Shown one piece after another: positions 11,503 through 24,793 of a DNA stretch of 64,000 nucleotides. The stretch is from Tenrec ecaudatus (taxonomy: Eukaryota > Chordata > Mammalia > Afrosoricida > Tenrecidae). The notes under the pieces were generated by a model. The model saw only the letters and a program-made list of their open reading frames with translations, did no database searches and was not told the DNA's origin. The translations under genes and the position numbers were made by a program. The stretch lies in NCBI RefSeq assembly GCF_050624435.1, contig NC_134546.1, positions 77,665,700 to 77,729,699 of the forward strand, written 5' to 3'. Within the stretch, counting starts at the first letter, position 1; every line of letters begins with the position of its first letter.

Positions 11503-14431
11503 GGATTCTCTGCGTCCATTTGACGTTCTTGTTTGCTAATATTTTCTTGTGTGCGCCTGTGTGTCTGTGTTTGCAAGGTGTTCCTATAGCTTCCAAATGT
11601 TTCCTAAGAACACCTCGCACAGCACTTCACCCAAACCACTCCGGGTTTATTCCACCTGCATCTTGACCTGTGGTTCTCAACCTGTGGGTCGCAAACCCTT
11701 TAGGAGTCGAACGACCCTTTCATAGGGTTCACCTGATTCATAACAGTTGCGAAATGACAGTTAATAGCAATGAAATAATTTTATGTTTGGGTACCACCAC
11801 AACACGAGGAACTGTATTAAAAAGTTGTGGCCTTAGGAAGGTTGAGAACCCCTGACTTTCTGGACTAACCAAAGGATGGATATTCCAATAAGAAAGGCTC
11901 CTGGAGTATAAATTTCATTGATTTAATAATGATGCTAGAGTAATTACAGGTGATTGCCCTTAAATCAGTCTCTCACATTCCCTCCTTAATTTCCAGCTCC
12001 TGCTAAGGATCCAGGTGAGCCTGGACGCAGATAATTGGAAGTGCTGAAATTCGGGTGGATTTGGATTTCAGATCAGGCTGTGCTGTGTTGATCATCCTTG
12101 CTTGGATGTTTTGTGCTTCCTGGAAGGTAAGAGTACCTGGAACCTGGGCATGGGGATCTATTACACGACAGGTACCCTCAGCTAGTAGGTATGTAAGACA
12201 GGCTCAGGGAGGAACATAGCCTTTTGCCTCCGGAAGCCCCTGGGGTGAGCTCAAAGATACTCGACTATGCTAACACGCTGACTCTGAAACCTTCACTACT
12301 GGCTTCTTAGTTGTTGCTTTGTCCACATCAGGGTCTCACTTTCATTCCAGGGTATATTTATATATCCAAACGCGAGGATGCCTGATGAGAATTTAACAGA
12401 TTAAGTCACCACGAGGTTGGCCTACTGTTCTTATCATGAGTGACTCTGAGGACTGACTTCTCCATGAGTGGAGAGCCCCAGTGTGCTCTGAGAGGAAGTT
12501 CTTGGCACAGGATGTCTCTGGGAATAACATCTTTACACTTAAGGGGTGAAGCTGCAGGTCCTACTTGAAGTATGTCTTGTGAGGTTAAGTGGTTGGTTTT
12601 CTGGAAACTCAAAAAGTTACAAATAAAAATATTTTAGGGTTAAAAGGGTGTATTAAATCTTCCTCAAAGCCGATAATTCTGAGGAAAAAGGCCAATGTTG
12701 TGAAAAATGGAGATCATGGTTCCAATATAAGTACTTTTAATTTGATATGACCTCCATCTCTAGTGACATGAGTGTCCCTGGGAAAGAAGGAATGGAGGGA
12801 GTCAAAGGTAGAATATCCAGTAATTTATTTGTTTCATTAAACATGGTTTCACGACATCTTTGAGGGAGAAACCAGGATACACTGTGACCTACAAATTAGT
12901 GAGTGAGTACAATTGAGCTCTTGTTCACCTAGGTTATTGGGTAACACATCCATACATATGTCTAATAGCAGAGAAGACTCCTTGAGTGTAGGACACAGTA
13001 GAGCAGAGGACCACAAATGTCTTGGGGTAACTCTTTGTCATATGCTTTTTGTCATTTATATATTCCATCATCTTGCCAAATCTCATGAAACATTTGTAAA
13101 AGTTAACTGAAAACAGAGGAAGTGTTGGTGTCTCCTAATTTTGCATGTCTGCCTCTCACAGTCTCTAACATTTAGGTAAAATGTGGGAGAGGAGACAAAT
13201 CCACACACATAATAATCAGCATGAGTTTTTTTGGTGTGTTAGGTTTGGTGCCTAGCTTAGGGTTTTAGTGTGCTAAAGACTGAGTCTGTACTTAACGATC
13301 AGAAGTCAGGTCCTGAGATTAATCAATGTTCCTGCTTCAAGAACAGGAATCAAGGCATAGAATTAGGAGTTAATTGTGATGATTTACGATTCAGGTGTTG
13401 GTGGACAGATTAAAGGTCATTATATTTAGAAAGTTTCTGCCTAACAGAGTATGTTTGAGTTGATTAGGAGCGTATATATTAAGTGATAATGATGTAGTGA
13501 TACTGTTTAAGCATTGGAGTTTTCGGGGGGTAGTTTCTGCACTTGAGATGTAGGGTCATGAGGTTAAGGGTTAAGTTGATAGACTATAGTCCAGGTTGTG
13601 ACTCTCATTCAAAGAAATGGAATAACTGCTTTAGGTTAGATTTAGTGTGTATGGTTATTAGATTTCTTTAGCACATGTTAACTTTACTGTGGCATCAGGT
13701 GATGCTCAGGGTGTTTGTAGTTCTGGAGGATGAGTGACTTTTCAGCTAGTTATCAGTGTGTTGTAAGGATACTCAGCAGATTAACGTATAAGGGTTAATG
13801 GTTTTGGAGATGGTGATTAGCAGTGAATGCGTAAGGATTGAAGTACAAAGTTAATATGTGCTGAAATGTAGCCGAAAACATTATCAGTTTATCAGCTATA
13901 GTACTTATGATATATTTATAATCATTTATGCATAAAATCATCATTTTTTTAGTTAGTTCATGGATCGTTTCTTGACCTTTCGGAGTGTTTTCCAGTCCAG
14001 TTGTTGGGGCACCATGCAATAGCCCCAAAGTCCACCTTCAGCATTCCCTGGGGACCTTGCCACTCCATTCCCTTGCTGTCCGCTGCAAGCCCCCAGTGCT
14101 TTGCTTTGGTGTGGTGGGATCAGATCGGGCACAATTCCCACACTGTGTCTCCGGTGCTGTCCCCCCACAGGGCCATGGGTCAGTGAGGGACCTCATGTCT
14201 CAAGTGGTGCTGGCCATGTGGCCCTCTCTGTGGACTGGCTGCTCTAATTGGTGTCATCGTCCTCAGGGCCTGGTGAGCCAGGATATGCTCCACTCTCTCC
14301 CCCTCCCCCCTCATCTGCTCCGGTGTCCTTCGATCAGATATATCCCTCTCCCGGAGCTGCAGACTCAAAACTGTCGCATTAAATAAATTATTCTGGGGGG
14401 AGGGGCAGGCGTCCACCCAGTGTTTGGTACC
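11503..14431 (+). repeat. 2.9-kb duplicated segment, copy A
   Basis: Collinear with 18099-21045 from 'ggattctctgcg' to 'ttggtacc', with roughly nine in ten bases identical by eye. Both copies hold the same SPIN insertion and both end in the antisense 5' part of family T (from about 13955 here). In copy A the match stops at 'ggtacc' in the middle of family T, whereas in copy B family T continues. No gene is visible; the 133-codon frame at 13985-14386 is in repeat sequence. Confidence 0.92.
11668..11854 (+). mobile_element. SPIN-type hAT non-autonomous transposon, copy A
   Basis: Begins CTGTGGTTCTCAACCTGTGG and ends AGGTTGAGAACCCCTG, i.e. inverted terminal repeats of the SPIN (Space Invaders) hAT family. 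The family's internal 'gaacgaccctttcatagggtt' and 'ataattttatgtttggg' segments are present. At about 187 bp it is a MITE-like deletion derivative without transposase. SPIN spread by horizontal transfer among tetrapods, including tenrecs. Confidence 0.88.
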
Positions 14432-14450
14432 TTGGCAAGAACCCCAGGCT

Positions 14451-14594
14451 TGTGCATCCTCTTAACTAACTGGAAACACTCAACCATAATCCTGCCAGGT
14501 GTTATTGAGGCTGAAGCAAGAACTAAGGCCCTTGCTAAACCTTTGTGGTAATGATCTATCCTGCGACCTAAAGCACAGTCGTGTGTGACTGATT
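14451..14594 (+). repeat. 146-bp direct repeat R, right copy
   Basis: Same orientation as 11356-11501, sharing an identical run through 'aaggcccttgctaaacc' and 'tgcgacctaaagcacagtc'. Confidence 0.85.
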
Positions 14595-15370
14595 TTTAGG
14601 AAAAGAGAAGTACCTAGCATGCACCCCTAGGTAAGTTATATGTCAGTTTAACGTAATTTAAAGATAAAAATTAAGCAGGAGCAATGAAAAGGGAATAGAA
14701 GAACGTAGATGGGAGAATGGTTGTTAAACCTGCCTGTCCTTAGAGTTGGAAATTGTTCTATCTTCTTGTTTGATTTCACCGGGAAGCTTTGGGGACAGTT
14801 AAACATGAGAGTTATATTCTTCTATGGTGCTTATTATGATTCATGCACTCTGCTAACTTAATTTATTAATCACTTGAGTTTCTATTGGACCTAGAAGGCA
14901 AGTGTATGGACAGTGGGGAAGACTTTTCCAAGTTGAGTTATCTTAAATTTAAATTTGTTTCCTGCAAGGAACTCTTGGCTGCCAGGACTCTCAGAACAAG
15001 TGATTTATGGGAAAGATCAAAGTGAAGTATTTCCAGACTAACTTGCATCCATAAGATTGCGCTTCTTTCATGCCTGTTATACTTGGGAATTCCTTTATGA
15101 AAGTTCAAGTCATATTCCAAAGTTGCTGGCTGAAAATGGAGATAGGAGAATTGTAACATTGTGTTACATTTCCCAATATGATCAGATAGTTCCCCAGAAT
15201 GTACAGAAAACTGTCACATGACTTTATCAGGAATCCACAAACGTCACTTATCGGCCAATATTTTCTGAATAAAACTGATTTATGTTCCAAGTTCTGATGG
15301 AGCCATCTTATCAATATATCTTGGGAAGCAGCCTAGATTTTCCAACTAAAGGGCGACTTCTCTGGAAATA
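14595..15370. other. Intergenic, nothing recognised
   Basis: No gene or clear repeat seen; only short chance frames. Confidence 0.5.
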
Positions 15371-15375
15371 CCTGT

Positions 15376-15879
15376 TGTGTTAGACTGGGTTGACTAGAGA
15401 AACAAATCCAGGGTCATTCAAATATGTGTAAGAAAGAGATTTACAGCAATGACTAATAGGTAACAGAAAAACATTATACCCCAATCCAGATCAACTCTTA
15501 AATCTAATATTAGACCTTATGTCTGATACTGGTCCATAATTTCCTCTTCAGATTCACACAGCGCATGCAATGATGAGGAATGCAGGAAGACAATAGGCCT
15601 GTGAGTGAAAAATCATGCGTATCAAATTGTGGTAAAAGCATTTAGGGCTGGTGTGGGTTTCCATGTGGCTCTTCCAGCTCTCCAAGTGACTCAATAGCAG
15701 GAAGGTGAAGCAGAAAGAGATGGTAGCCCAGCTCCAGGGAAAAAGAGTGGAAGTTTGCAGACTCTTCATGGGAAGGTTATGTCCCCAGGAGGCATTATCA
15801 GGTTGTGACCTGATTAACAGGCTAACCTCCACCCCTAGACTTATTTACCAAGTTAAAATGAAACTATATAGCTACCACA
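15376..15879 (+). mobile_element. Solo LTR-like element X, short copy
   Basis: Starts TGTGTTAGACTGG and ends CTACCACA, i.e. TG..CA with a short imperfect inverted terminus. Flanked by cctgt (15371-15375) and cctgc (15880-15884), a near-match 5-bp target duplication. The same family occurs as a longer copy at 62068-63287. Five-bp duplications and TG..CA ends suit an ERVL/MaLR-type LTR; no internal retroviral genes are present. Confidence 0.7.
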
Positions 15880-15944
15880 CCTGCTTTTATGTGAGTTTTC
15901 TGTTTCCATGGATAAATCTTTAATTTCCCTTTCCCTTACCCCCG

Positions 15945-16110
15945 CCATAAAAACCTTACTGCCATCGAGTCAATGCAGACTCAGATAGATACTATAGGAC
16001 AGGGGAGAACTTCCCTGGTGAGTTTCCATGAATGAAAATCTTTGCTGGAGTAGAATGCTCATTCGTTCTCCTGTGGTGTTATAGGTGGTTCCAAAGTGCT
16101 ATTTTTAAAG
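15945..16110 (-). mobile_element. AfroSINE, antisense
   Basis: Contains 'ccatcgagtcaatgcagactc' followed by 'actataggacaggg', the antisense body of tRNA-derived AfroSINEs. It lies directly after element X. Confidence 0.7.
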
Positions 16111-16759
16111 TTAGCAGCCCAACTTATACCCTCTTCTCAAATGGGGGTTTGTTCATTCATTGTAGATCCACTCCACCCACTATAGCATGCAACCAGAATC
16201 CAAAAGTTTCCCTCGGTTATACAAGCTACTTCCCATTGGGTTGCTCACCTAAAGTTAGTGATTGATCAGCAGGAAGAGATGTGCCCAGCCACCGTTACCA
16301 AGTGCTCCAAAAGGATCCCATTAGAAAGTCCTGGAGAGAGTGGGGAAAATATATGGACCCAAACTCAGACTCACAAAAGAGACCCTCAAGGAAATGGCCT
16401 TTGGTTACTTTCATGTCCGGAACTGAACTCACCCCGTGCATGGCTAACCAGTCTTGTAAGTAAGATCAAGGACAGGATTTAGCTGATGGGGAAGAAGGAA
16501 ATCAGGAAATTATTGAACAAATGTTGTCTGACTCAGTTTCTAATATTTAAAAATTAAATTTTTCATGTAGCTCCATTATCAATATTGGTCTACAGTTTTT
16601 TGGAAGGAGCATTATTTGAAACTGGTGTCAGAATATTACTGGTCTCATAGAATGTGTTACTAAGTGTTCTCTCTCAACCATTGTTATGTTTGTACCCAAA
16701 TAACTTGAGTTTAAATAAAAATGCAGTAAAATGGCAAGTTGTTAGAACAGTGATGTTTT

Positions 16760-17590
16760 ATAGTAGAAATCCAAAGTCCATCCACTTCCTCAATGTATGG
16801 CCATACAAATATATGTATATAATCCAATACCTCTATTTTGTGAATTAATATATTCACATATGTACACCGATATGTTTATACCTCTATCCAAACTTTGCTT
16901 CCTAGATCTTTTCTGTATTTCATTTTACATTCCCCCACTCCTACCATCACACTCTCTACTTTTCTGCCTCTTATTAATGCCTCTCAGCTAAATTGCTATT
17001 GCTCTAACACCCCCAGGATGTCTAAGTCCTCCTCGTCGTTGATATAATTCCATAGTTGTTCCCCTATCTATGGAATTGTTTGATCACCGCTACCTCTCTC
17101 CACTCCCTTCTCCCCCAAGGCCCTCCAGAACAATTGGTCCAGTTGGTTCCCATGCCTGTATGGGTAGGCAAACCAACAAAAGCGTAGACAAAACAAAAAA
17201 GAAAATATTGATTTAAAAAGGGGTGGGGGGAAACTAGGCAAAAAAAACCTCAAACATGAAAGCATATATAATCCTACGTCTGTCCGCTGACCTTTATGAC
17301 TATCTCCCCACCAGTCCTGGGGGTTTCCAGAAACTGCTCCTCCTAGTCTGAAGTCTATTTTGGCAGCTACTCAGGGGCTTTATGGCTTGGCTTGACTCCC
17401 GTTGCAGACCTGTTCTGTTCCCTTATTGGTTCACCCCACTGTGGAGGGAGGTGAGGGTTAGACCAGGCTCATTACACACCATGTATCACCCGTATGGTTC
17501 TCTGGCAATGTACTCTCCAGCTAGGGGACATCATGTCTCAAGCTGATGTTGGCCTTAGTCTTCTCTGTGTTTCCGGCCAGAGTTTTGCAA
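16760..17590 (-). mobile_element. Diverged relative of family T, antisense
   Basis: The order of landmarks parallels the antisense family T copy at 45520-47480 (TATA-rich stretch, pyrimidine-rich stretch, A-rich 'acaaaacaaaaaag', 'gtttccagaaactgctcc', 'gacatcatgtctcaag'), but base identity is clearly lower. It is probably an older subfamily. Confidence 0.45.
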
Positions 17591-18098
17591 ACAATGGTGA
17601 TAAAAAATTTTACCATTCATTGTTAATACCATTCTTATTAACATATAATTAAAAAGACATATAATTAAAAAGACATACTTGAGCTAAAAATTCTTTTTAA
17701 TTAATACGTTGCTTTCATTGACAATTATGCCTTGCGACGATGGTGCAGTGCCCTCTTGGCATTCATAAATTAAAAATGTGAAAAAATTTAAGCAGTCCAC
17801 ACAGAAAGGAGAAAGAGAGAGAGGGAAGAGAGTGAAAAAGAGAGAGATAGAGATAATATATAAAATTTAAGGGGTGGTTCTGGGTGAACAATGCACAATG
17901 AAGTTTGACAAAAGTTAATTTACTGATGAATAAACCTAGTTTGATAAATGAGATTAAGAGAAAAAAAGTGTCATCAGATATTAATATTACATTTTATAAG
18001 GCAACAAACACAGATCATGATGCTAAGCTCTGGGTTTTGGGTGACCCCTTAATTTTATATTAAATATTATTCATGGTCTCTTACTTCACTTGGCTTTT
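17591..18098. other. AT-rich, nothing recognised
   Basis: Contains an (AG)-rich patch near 17810-17850 and a short tandem 'acatataattaaaaag' repeat near 17640. No gene. Confidence 0.5.
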
Positions 18099-21045
18099 GG
18101 ATTCTCTGCGTACATTTGATGTTCTTGTTTGCTAATATTTTCTTGTGTGCGCCTGTGTGTCTGTGTTTGCAAGGTGTTCCTATAGCTTCCAAATGTTTCC
18201 TAAGAACACCTCCTACAGCAACTTCACCCAATCCACCCCGGGTTTATTCTGCCTTCATCTGGACCAGTGGTTCTCAACCTGTGATCGCAAACCCTTTAGG
18301 GGTCGAATGACCCTTTCACAGGGTTCACCTGATTCATAACAGTTGCAGAATGAGTTATGAAGTAACAATGAAAATAATTTTATGTTTGGACTACAACACG
18401 ATGAACTGTATGAAAGGGTTGTGGCCTTAGGAAGTTGAGAACCCCTGATTTTCTGTACTCACCAAAGGATGGATATTCCAATAAGAAAGGCTCCTGGAGT
18501 ATAAATGTCACTGATTTAATAATGACGCTGAAGTAATTACAAGTGATTACCCTTTAATCAGTCTCTCGCATTCCCTCCTTAATTTCCAGCTCCTGCTAAG
18601 CATCCAGGTGAGGCTGAACGCAGATAATTGAAGGTGCTGAAATTCGGGCAGATTTGGATTTCAGATCAGGCTGTGCTGTGTTGATCATCCTTGCTTGGAT
18701 ATTTTGTGCTTCCTGCAAGGTAAGAGTACCTGGAACCTAGGCTTGGGGACCTATTCCACGCCAGATACCCTCAGCTAGTAGATATGTAAGACAGCCTCAG
18801 GGAGGAACATAACTTTTGCCTCCGGAAGCCCCTGGGGTTGAGCTCAACGATATTCAGCCTGTGCTAACACGCTGACTCTGAAACCTTCACTAATGGCTTC
18901 TTAGTTGTTGATTTGTCCACATCCGGGCCTCACTTTCATTCCAGGGTTTATTTAGATGTCCACACGCCCAGGGTGCCTGGCCAGGATTTAAACGATTAAG
19001 TCAGCATGGGGTTGGGCACTGTTGTTATCACGAGTGACTCTTGTAGGATGTACTTCTCTAAGAGTGGAGAGCATAGTGTGCTCTGAGAGGGATTTCCTGG
19101 CACTGGACCCCCAGGATGTCCCTGAGAATAACATCTTTACACTTAAGGGTGAAGCTACAGTTTCTACTTGAAGTATGTCTTGGGAGGTTAAGTGGTTGGT
19201 TTTCTGGAAACTCAAGTAGTTACAAACCCAAATATTTTAGGGTTAGAAGGGTGTATTACATTTTCCTCAAAGCCGTTAATTCTGAGGGAAATGTCCAATG
19301 TTGTGAAAAATGGAGATCATGGTTCCAAAAAAATGGAGATCATGGTAGTTTTAAGTTTATACCACTTTCATCTCTTGTGACATGAGGGTCCGTGGGAAAG
19401 AGGGAATGGAGGGAGTCAAAAGTAAAATATCCAGTAATTTATTTGTTTCATTAGACATGGTTTCACTATATATTTGAAGGAGAAACCAGGATACAGTGTG
19501 ACCTACCAATTAGTGAGTAAGTACAGTTTCGCTCTTGGTCACCTTGGTTATTGGGTAACATATCCCTGCATATGTCTAATAGCAGAGAAGACTCCTTGAG
19601 TGTAGGACACAGTAGAGCAGAGGACCACAAATGTTTTGGGCTAGCTCTTGGTCATATGCTTTTTGTCATATTTAAACATTTATATATTCCTTCATTTTGC
19701 CAAATTTCATGAACCATTTGTAAAAGTTAACTGAAAACAGAGGATGTGTTGGTTTCTCCTAATTTTGCATGTCTACCTCTCACAGTCTCTTACATATAGG
19801 TAAAATGTAGGAGAGGAGACAGATCCACACACATAATTAGCAACATGAGTTTTTTTGGTGTGTTAGGTTTGGTGCCTAGCTTAGGGTTTTAATGTGCTAA
19901 CGGCTGAGTCTGTACTTAATGATCAGAAGCCAGGGCCTGAGATTAATCAATGTTCCTGCTTCAAGAACATGAATCTAGGGATAGAATTAAGAGTTAATTA
20001 TGATGATTTGAATTTCAGGTGTTGGTGGACAGATTAAAGGTCATTATATTTAGAAAGTTTCTGCCTAACAGATTATGTTTTGAGTTAATTAGGAGCATAT
20101 ATGTTAAGTGATAGTGATGTAGTGATACTGCTTAAGCATTGGAGTTTTCAGGGGTAGTTTCTGCACTTGAGATGTAGGGTCATAAGGTTAGGGTTAAGTT
20201 GATAGACTATAGTCCAGGTTGTGACTCTCATTCAAAGAAATGGAATAACTGCATTAGGTTAGATTTAGTGTGTATGGTCATTGGATTTCTTAAGCACATG
20301 TTAACTTTACTGTGGCATCAGGTGATGCTCAGGGTGTTTGTAGTTCTGGAGGATGAGTGACTTTTCAGCTAGTTATCAGTGTGTTGCAAGGATACTCAGC
20401 AGGGTAACGTATAAGGGTTAATGGTTTGGGAGATGAGGATTAGCAGTGAATGCGTAGGGATTGAAGTACAAAGTTAATATGTGCTGAAATGTAGCCGAAA
20501 ACATTTTCAGTTTATCAGCTATAGTACTTATGATATATTTAGAATCATTTATGCATAAAATCATCATTTTTCTAGTTAGTTCATGGATTGTTTCTTGGCC
20601 TTTCGGAGTTTTTTCCAGTCCAGTCTGTTGGAGCACCAAACAATGGCCTCAAAGTCCAGCTTCAGCATTCGCTGGGGACCTTGCCGCTCCATTCCCTTGC
20701 TGTCCGCTTCAAGCCCCCAGTGCTTTGCCTTAGTGTGGTGGGATCAGATCGGGCACAATTCCCACACTGTGTCTCCGGTGCTGACCCTATGGGTCAGTGA
20801 GGGACCTCATGTCTCAAGTGGTGCTGGCCATGTGACCCTCTCTGTGGACTGGCTGCTCTAATTGGGGTCATCGTCCTCAGGGCCTGGTGAGCCAGGATGT
20901 GCTCCTCTCTCTCCCACTCCCCCTTCATCCGCTTCCGTGTGATACGACCAGATATGTCCCTCTCCCGGAGCTTCAGACTCAATGCTGTCGCTTGAAATAA
21001 ATTCTTCTGGGGGGAGGGGCAGGTATCCACCCAGTATTTGGTACC
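18099..21045 (+). repeat. 2.9-kb duplicated segment, copy B
   Basis: Partner of 11503-14431. It lacks the flanking 146-bp repeats of copy A, and family T sequence at its right end continues past the duplication edge to about 21190. Copy B is therefore likely the older arrangement. Confidence 0.92.
18265..18447 (+). mobile_element. SPIN-type hAT non-autonomous transposon, copy B
   Basis: Begins CAGTGGTTCTCAACCTGTG and ends AAGTTGAGAACCCCTG, at the same relative site as in copy A. The shared position shows the insertion preceded the segment duplication. Confidence 0.88.
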
Positions 21046-22468
21046 GGGACCAGCTCCCCAGACCTCTCCAATTTCTCGCCACTCCATACCAGAGTGCCAC
21101 ATCCACACTTTGGGGCACTGGGTTGAATCAGGTCCCCCTTTCCCTGTGGACACAAACAATACCCTCCTCTTGGATGGGTCAATGTCCCATACCCCTTCCA
21201 CCATCTCTTCCTTATTTTCATCTTTTATTTTTTCCTTTTCCCAACTCCTCCTCTGTTGTCTACCATGTGCATCCCTGGATTTCATCTGATCCCTGCCATA
21301 CTACACAGTCCTCACCCCAAGAAGGTTTGTATACAATAGCTTTTTCACTGTGCCCCATTTCATTTTTCTATTTAATGCTTACCTCAGCGGGCTCATGTTG
21401 TACTTCTCCTTTTGTGCCTGACTTACTTCACTTAGCATGCTTTCCTCTAGTTCTTCCCATGCCACTATGTGCTTCATACACTAATCACTGTTTTTTAGCG
21501 ATGTGTAGTACTCCATTGCTTGTATATACTACAGATTTTTTACCTAATCATCAGTTAATGGAAATTTGGGTTGCTTCCAAATCCTTGTAATTGTGAACTG
21601 TGCCGCAATGAACATTGGAGCACAGATGTCTGGCCTTGTCTGTTCCTCGCCTCTTCTGTGTATATGTCCAGTAGGAGGATTGCTGGGTCATATGGTAACT
21701 CTATTTACATCTGTTCTCCATATCACCAGATCGATTTCCATAGTGGTCATACATACTTACAAGTCCACCAGCAGTGGATGTGATTCCTGTCTTCCCACAG
21801 CCCCTCCAACACTTGTTGCTTTCTGTATTTTGAATTGGGCTACCTTTTAGGGTGTTAGGTGGTACCTCATTGTTGTTTTACTTTGCATTTCTCTTATGGC
21901 TAAAGATCGGGAAAGTTTTCTTATATGTTTGTTGGTCATTCTGATTTCTGCCCCTGTTAAACTTTTGTTCAAGTCCTTTGTCCACCTCTCAGGTGGGCAG
22001 TTAGTTTTTTTTTTTTTCTTTTCAGAAACTAGCAGAATAATAAGGTCTTTGTCTGATGTGTCATTGCTAAAGATGTTTTTCCAGTTCTTGGACTCTCTTA
22101 TAACTCTCTTGGTGAATTCTTTTGATGTACACAGGTGTTTTATCTTCAGGATATCCCATTTGTCAAATTGTGCCTTCTCTGCTTGTGTCCTTCCCTATTT
22201 CTTATAACCTATGTATTCCCTGTGCCAAAGTTCCCAAGTTGGTCCCAATTCCCTCATTGATGGCCCTAATAGTTTGGGGTTTAACTTCAAGGTCTGTGAT
22301 CCACTTTGAGTTTATTCTTGTGCATGGAGTGAGATAAGTGTCTTGCTTCATTTTTCTGCAGTTAAATATCTATATTTTTCCAGCACCACTTTTTAAAGAG
22401 GGAATCTGCTTCCCATTTGATATGTTTGTGACCCTTAACAAAGGTCAGTTGCCTGTATGCTGATGCTT

Positions 22469-24420
22469 TTATTTCTGGGGTTTCAGTTCCTTTCCATTGG
22501 TCTGAGTATCTGTCATTGTACCAATACCATGTGGTTTTGACAACTGTGGCTGTATAGTATATGCTGAAGTCAGGTAAATCAAGCCCTTTTTTTTGAGGAG
22601 TTCTCTGCTAATTCTAGGTTTCTTCCCTCTCCATATGAAGTTGGTCATCAGTTTTCCACTTCTTTGAGGAAACATGAGGGTAATTGTATCGGGATTGCAT
22701 TAAACTTATATAGTGCAATTGGCAGAACTGTCATCTTGACTATATTGAGTATTCCAGTTCACGAGCATGGGATATACTTCCATTTGTTGAGGTCGCTATT
22801 GTTTTCTTGCAATAGTGTTCTGTAGTTTTCCCCATATAGATCTTTAGTTTTTTTTAGTCAGGTATTTCTCTAGATATGTCAATTTGTATTTGGCTATTGT
22901 GAAAGGTACCACCTTTTTTATCTTCCCTTCTGTGGTCTTATCTGATGTGTATAACAGTCTGATGGACTTTTGTTGATCTTTTATCCTGCCACTTTGCCAA
23001 ACTCCTCTATTGCTTCTAGTACTCCCCTTGTGGAACTTTTGGTATTTTCCATATATAAAATCATATCATCTGCAAATAACGATAGTTTCACTTCTTCCTT
23101 CCCCAGACGAATACCTTTGATGTCTCTTCTTTGCTTCATGCTGTTAGCTAAAACCTCCAGCACAGTGGGAATGTGTTAGTCTTTTCTCCATTGACTACCA
23201 CGTTGGCTGTTGTTTTTTAATATTTAGCTTTTATTGTCTTCAGGAACTTTCCTTCCATTCCTATGTTCGCAATTGTCTTAAACAGGAATTGGATGTTGTC
23301 AAATGCATTTTCTGCATCTATCGATATTATCATGTGGTTCTTATAATTTTTAATGTCAATGTGACGAATAATACTAATGTTTTTTTGTATGTTGAACCAT
23401 CCCTGCATCCCTGGTATGAATCCAACTTGGTCATGGTGAAATATTTGTTTTATATTCTTTTGTATTCTGTTGCCTAGTATTTTGTTAAGGATTTTTGCAT
23501 CAATGTTCATTAGGGATATTGGCCTGTAGTTCTCGATTCTTGTGGGATCCTTGCCTGGTTTGGGTATCAGAGTTATACTAGCTTCATAAAAGGAGTTCGG
23601 GAGTTTGCCATCTTTTTATATGCTGTGGAAGATTTTGTGTAGGATTTGTGTTTGTTTTATCCATAGTTTATTTTTTATAGTTTTCTTATTTTCCCGCTCC
23701 TGAATCTCAGCCCTGATTTTTATAATTTCTTTTCTTTTGCTAGTAGTAGGATTGTCCTGCTGATTCTATTCTAGTTGTAAATTGTGTGCCAGCATATCAG
23801 TCCTGAGTCTCTCTTCCTTTCTCAGGTGTGCATGCATTGCTATGAAACTTCCTCTGATGACTGCCTTTGCTGTGTCCCATAACTTTTGGCACATAATGTG
23901 CTCATTCTCGTTGGTTTCTTGAAATTTCCTAATTTAATCTCAAATTTGCTCCAGTACACAGTCCATTTGCATTAGAGAGTTATTCTTCCTCCAATTGTTT
24001 GCTTTGTCTTCCTTTTGTTGATTTCCAGCCTTATGGCACAGTGGTCAGAGCGAGAGGTCTGTATTATTTCAATGTGCTTAAATTTATGTAGATTTGCCTT
24101 ATGCCCCAGCATGTGGTCTATCTTCGAATATGTGCCATGGGGACTTGAAAATAACATGAATTTTTTGTTTTTGGATGAAAAGCTCTGTAAATATCTATTA
24201 GGTCAAATTTTCTAATTGTGGAGTTTAGCTCTCTAGCTTCCTTGTTGAGTTTCTTTCCCTGTGATCTATCTTTCTCAGGGAGTGGTTTGGTGAAGTCACC
24301 CACTATAATTGCCGAGTCTGTAATTTCTTTTTTAATTTTTCGTGTTTGGTTGACGTATTCAGCGGGTCTCTCATTCGGGGAATATATGTTTACAATGCTT
24401 AGTGGTTCTTTGCCTACCAT
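22469..24420 (-). pseudogene. LINE-1 ORF2 remnants (endonuclease and reverse transcriptase)
   Basis: Frames at 24118-24420 and 23972-24157 carry the APE-type endonuclease segments (VNIYSPN, VGDF, IDHMLGHK, SDHCAIRLEIN). The frame at 23217-23510 is the reverse-transcriptase fingers/palm ([26 protein letters not shown]). That at 22981-23163 has the catalytic [10 protein letters not shown]. Order and strand are those of one ORF2 broken by several stops and shifts. Confidence 0.93.
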
Positions 24421-24793
24421 TCCCTTGAGCTTTATATAGTGTCCCTCCTTATCTCTTTTTTGGTTCGCACTTGGAGGTCAATTACATCCGCGATTAGAAT
24501 TGCAACCCCTGCTTTTTCTGTATTGCTGATTTCTTTGTAGGACTTCTCCAGCCTTTGATTCTCAGCCGATTTTTGTCTGTAGCTTTGAGATGTGTCCCCT
24601 GTGGGCAGCAGATTGATGGGTTGTGTTTTCTAAGCCAGTCTGCTAGTCTCAGTCTTTTAATGCCTGAGTTCAGGCCATTGTTTTCAGGTTTATTATCTCC
24701 GTCTGTGAATTCTGTGATGTTCTCTTATACCTTTTGTGTTGGGAGTTTTCACACTTTCCTTTCTCATTAGTGTGCTGTGCATGTGTGTGAGTA

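Noticed and set aside
11356-14594. Interpretation of the R repeats as LTRs of a 3.2-kb LTR retrotransposon
   Set aside because: The repeats lack TG..CA ends, no primer-binding site or polypurine tract is evident, the interior has no coding sequence, and copy B of the interior has no flanking repeats.
20982-21590. 202-codon plus-strand frame
   Set aside because: It spans the family T to LINE-1 junction and runs antisense through L1 3' sequence; no protein family.
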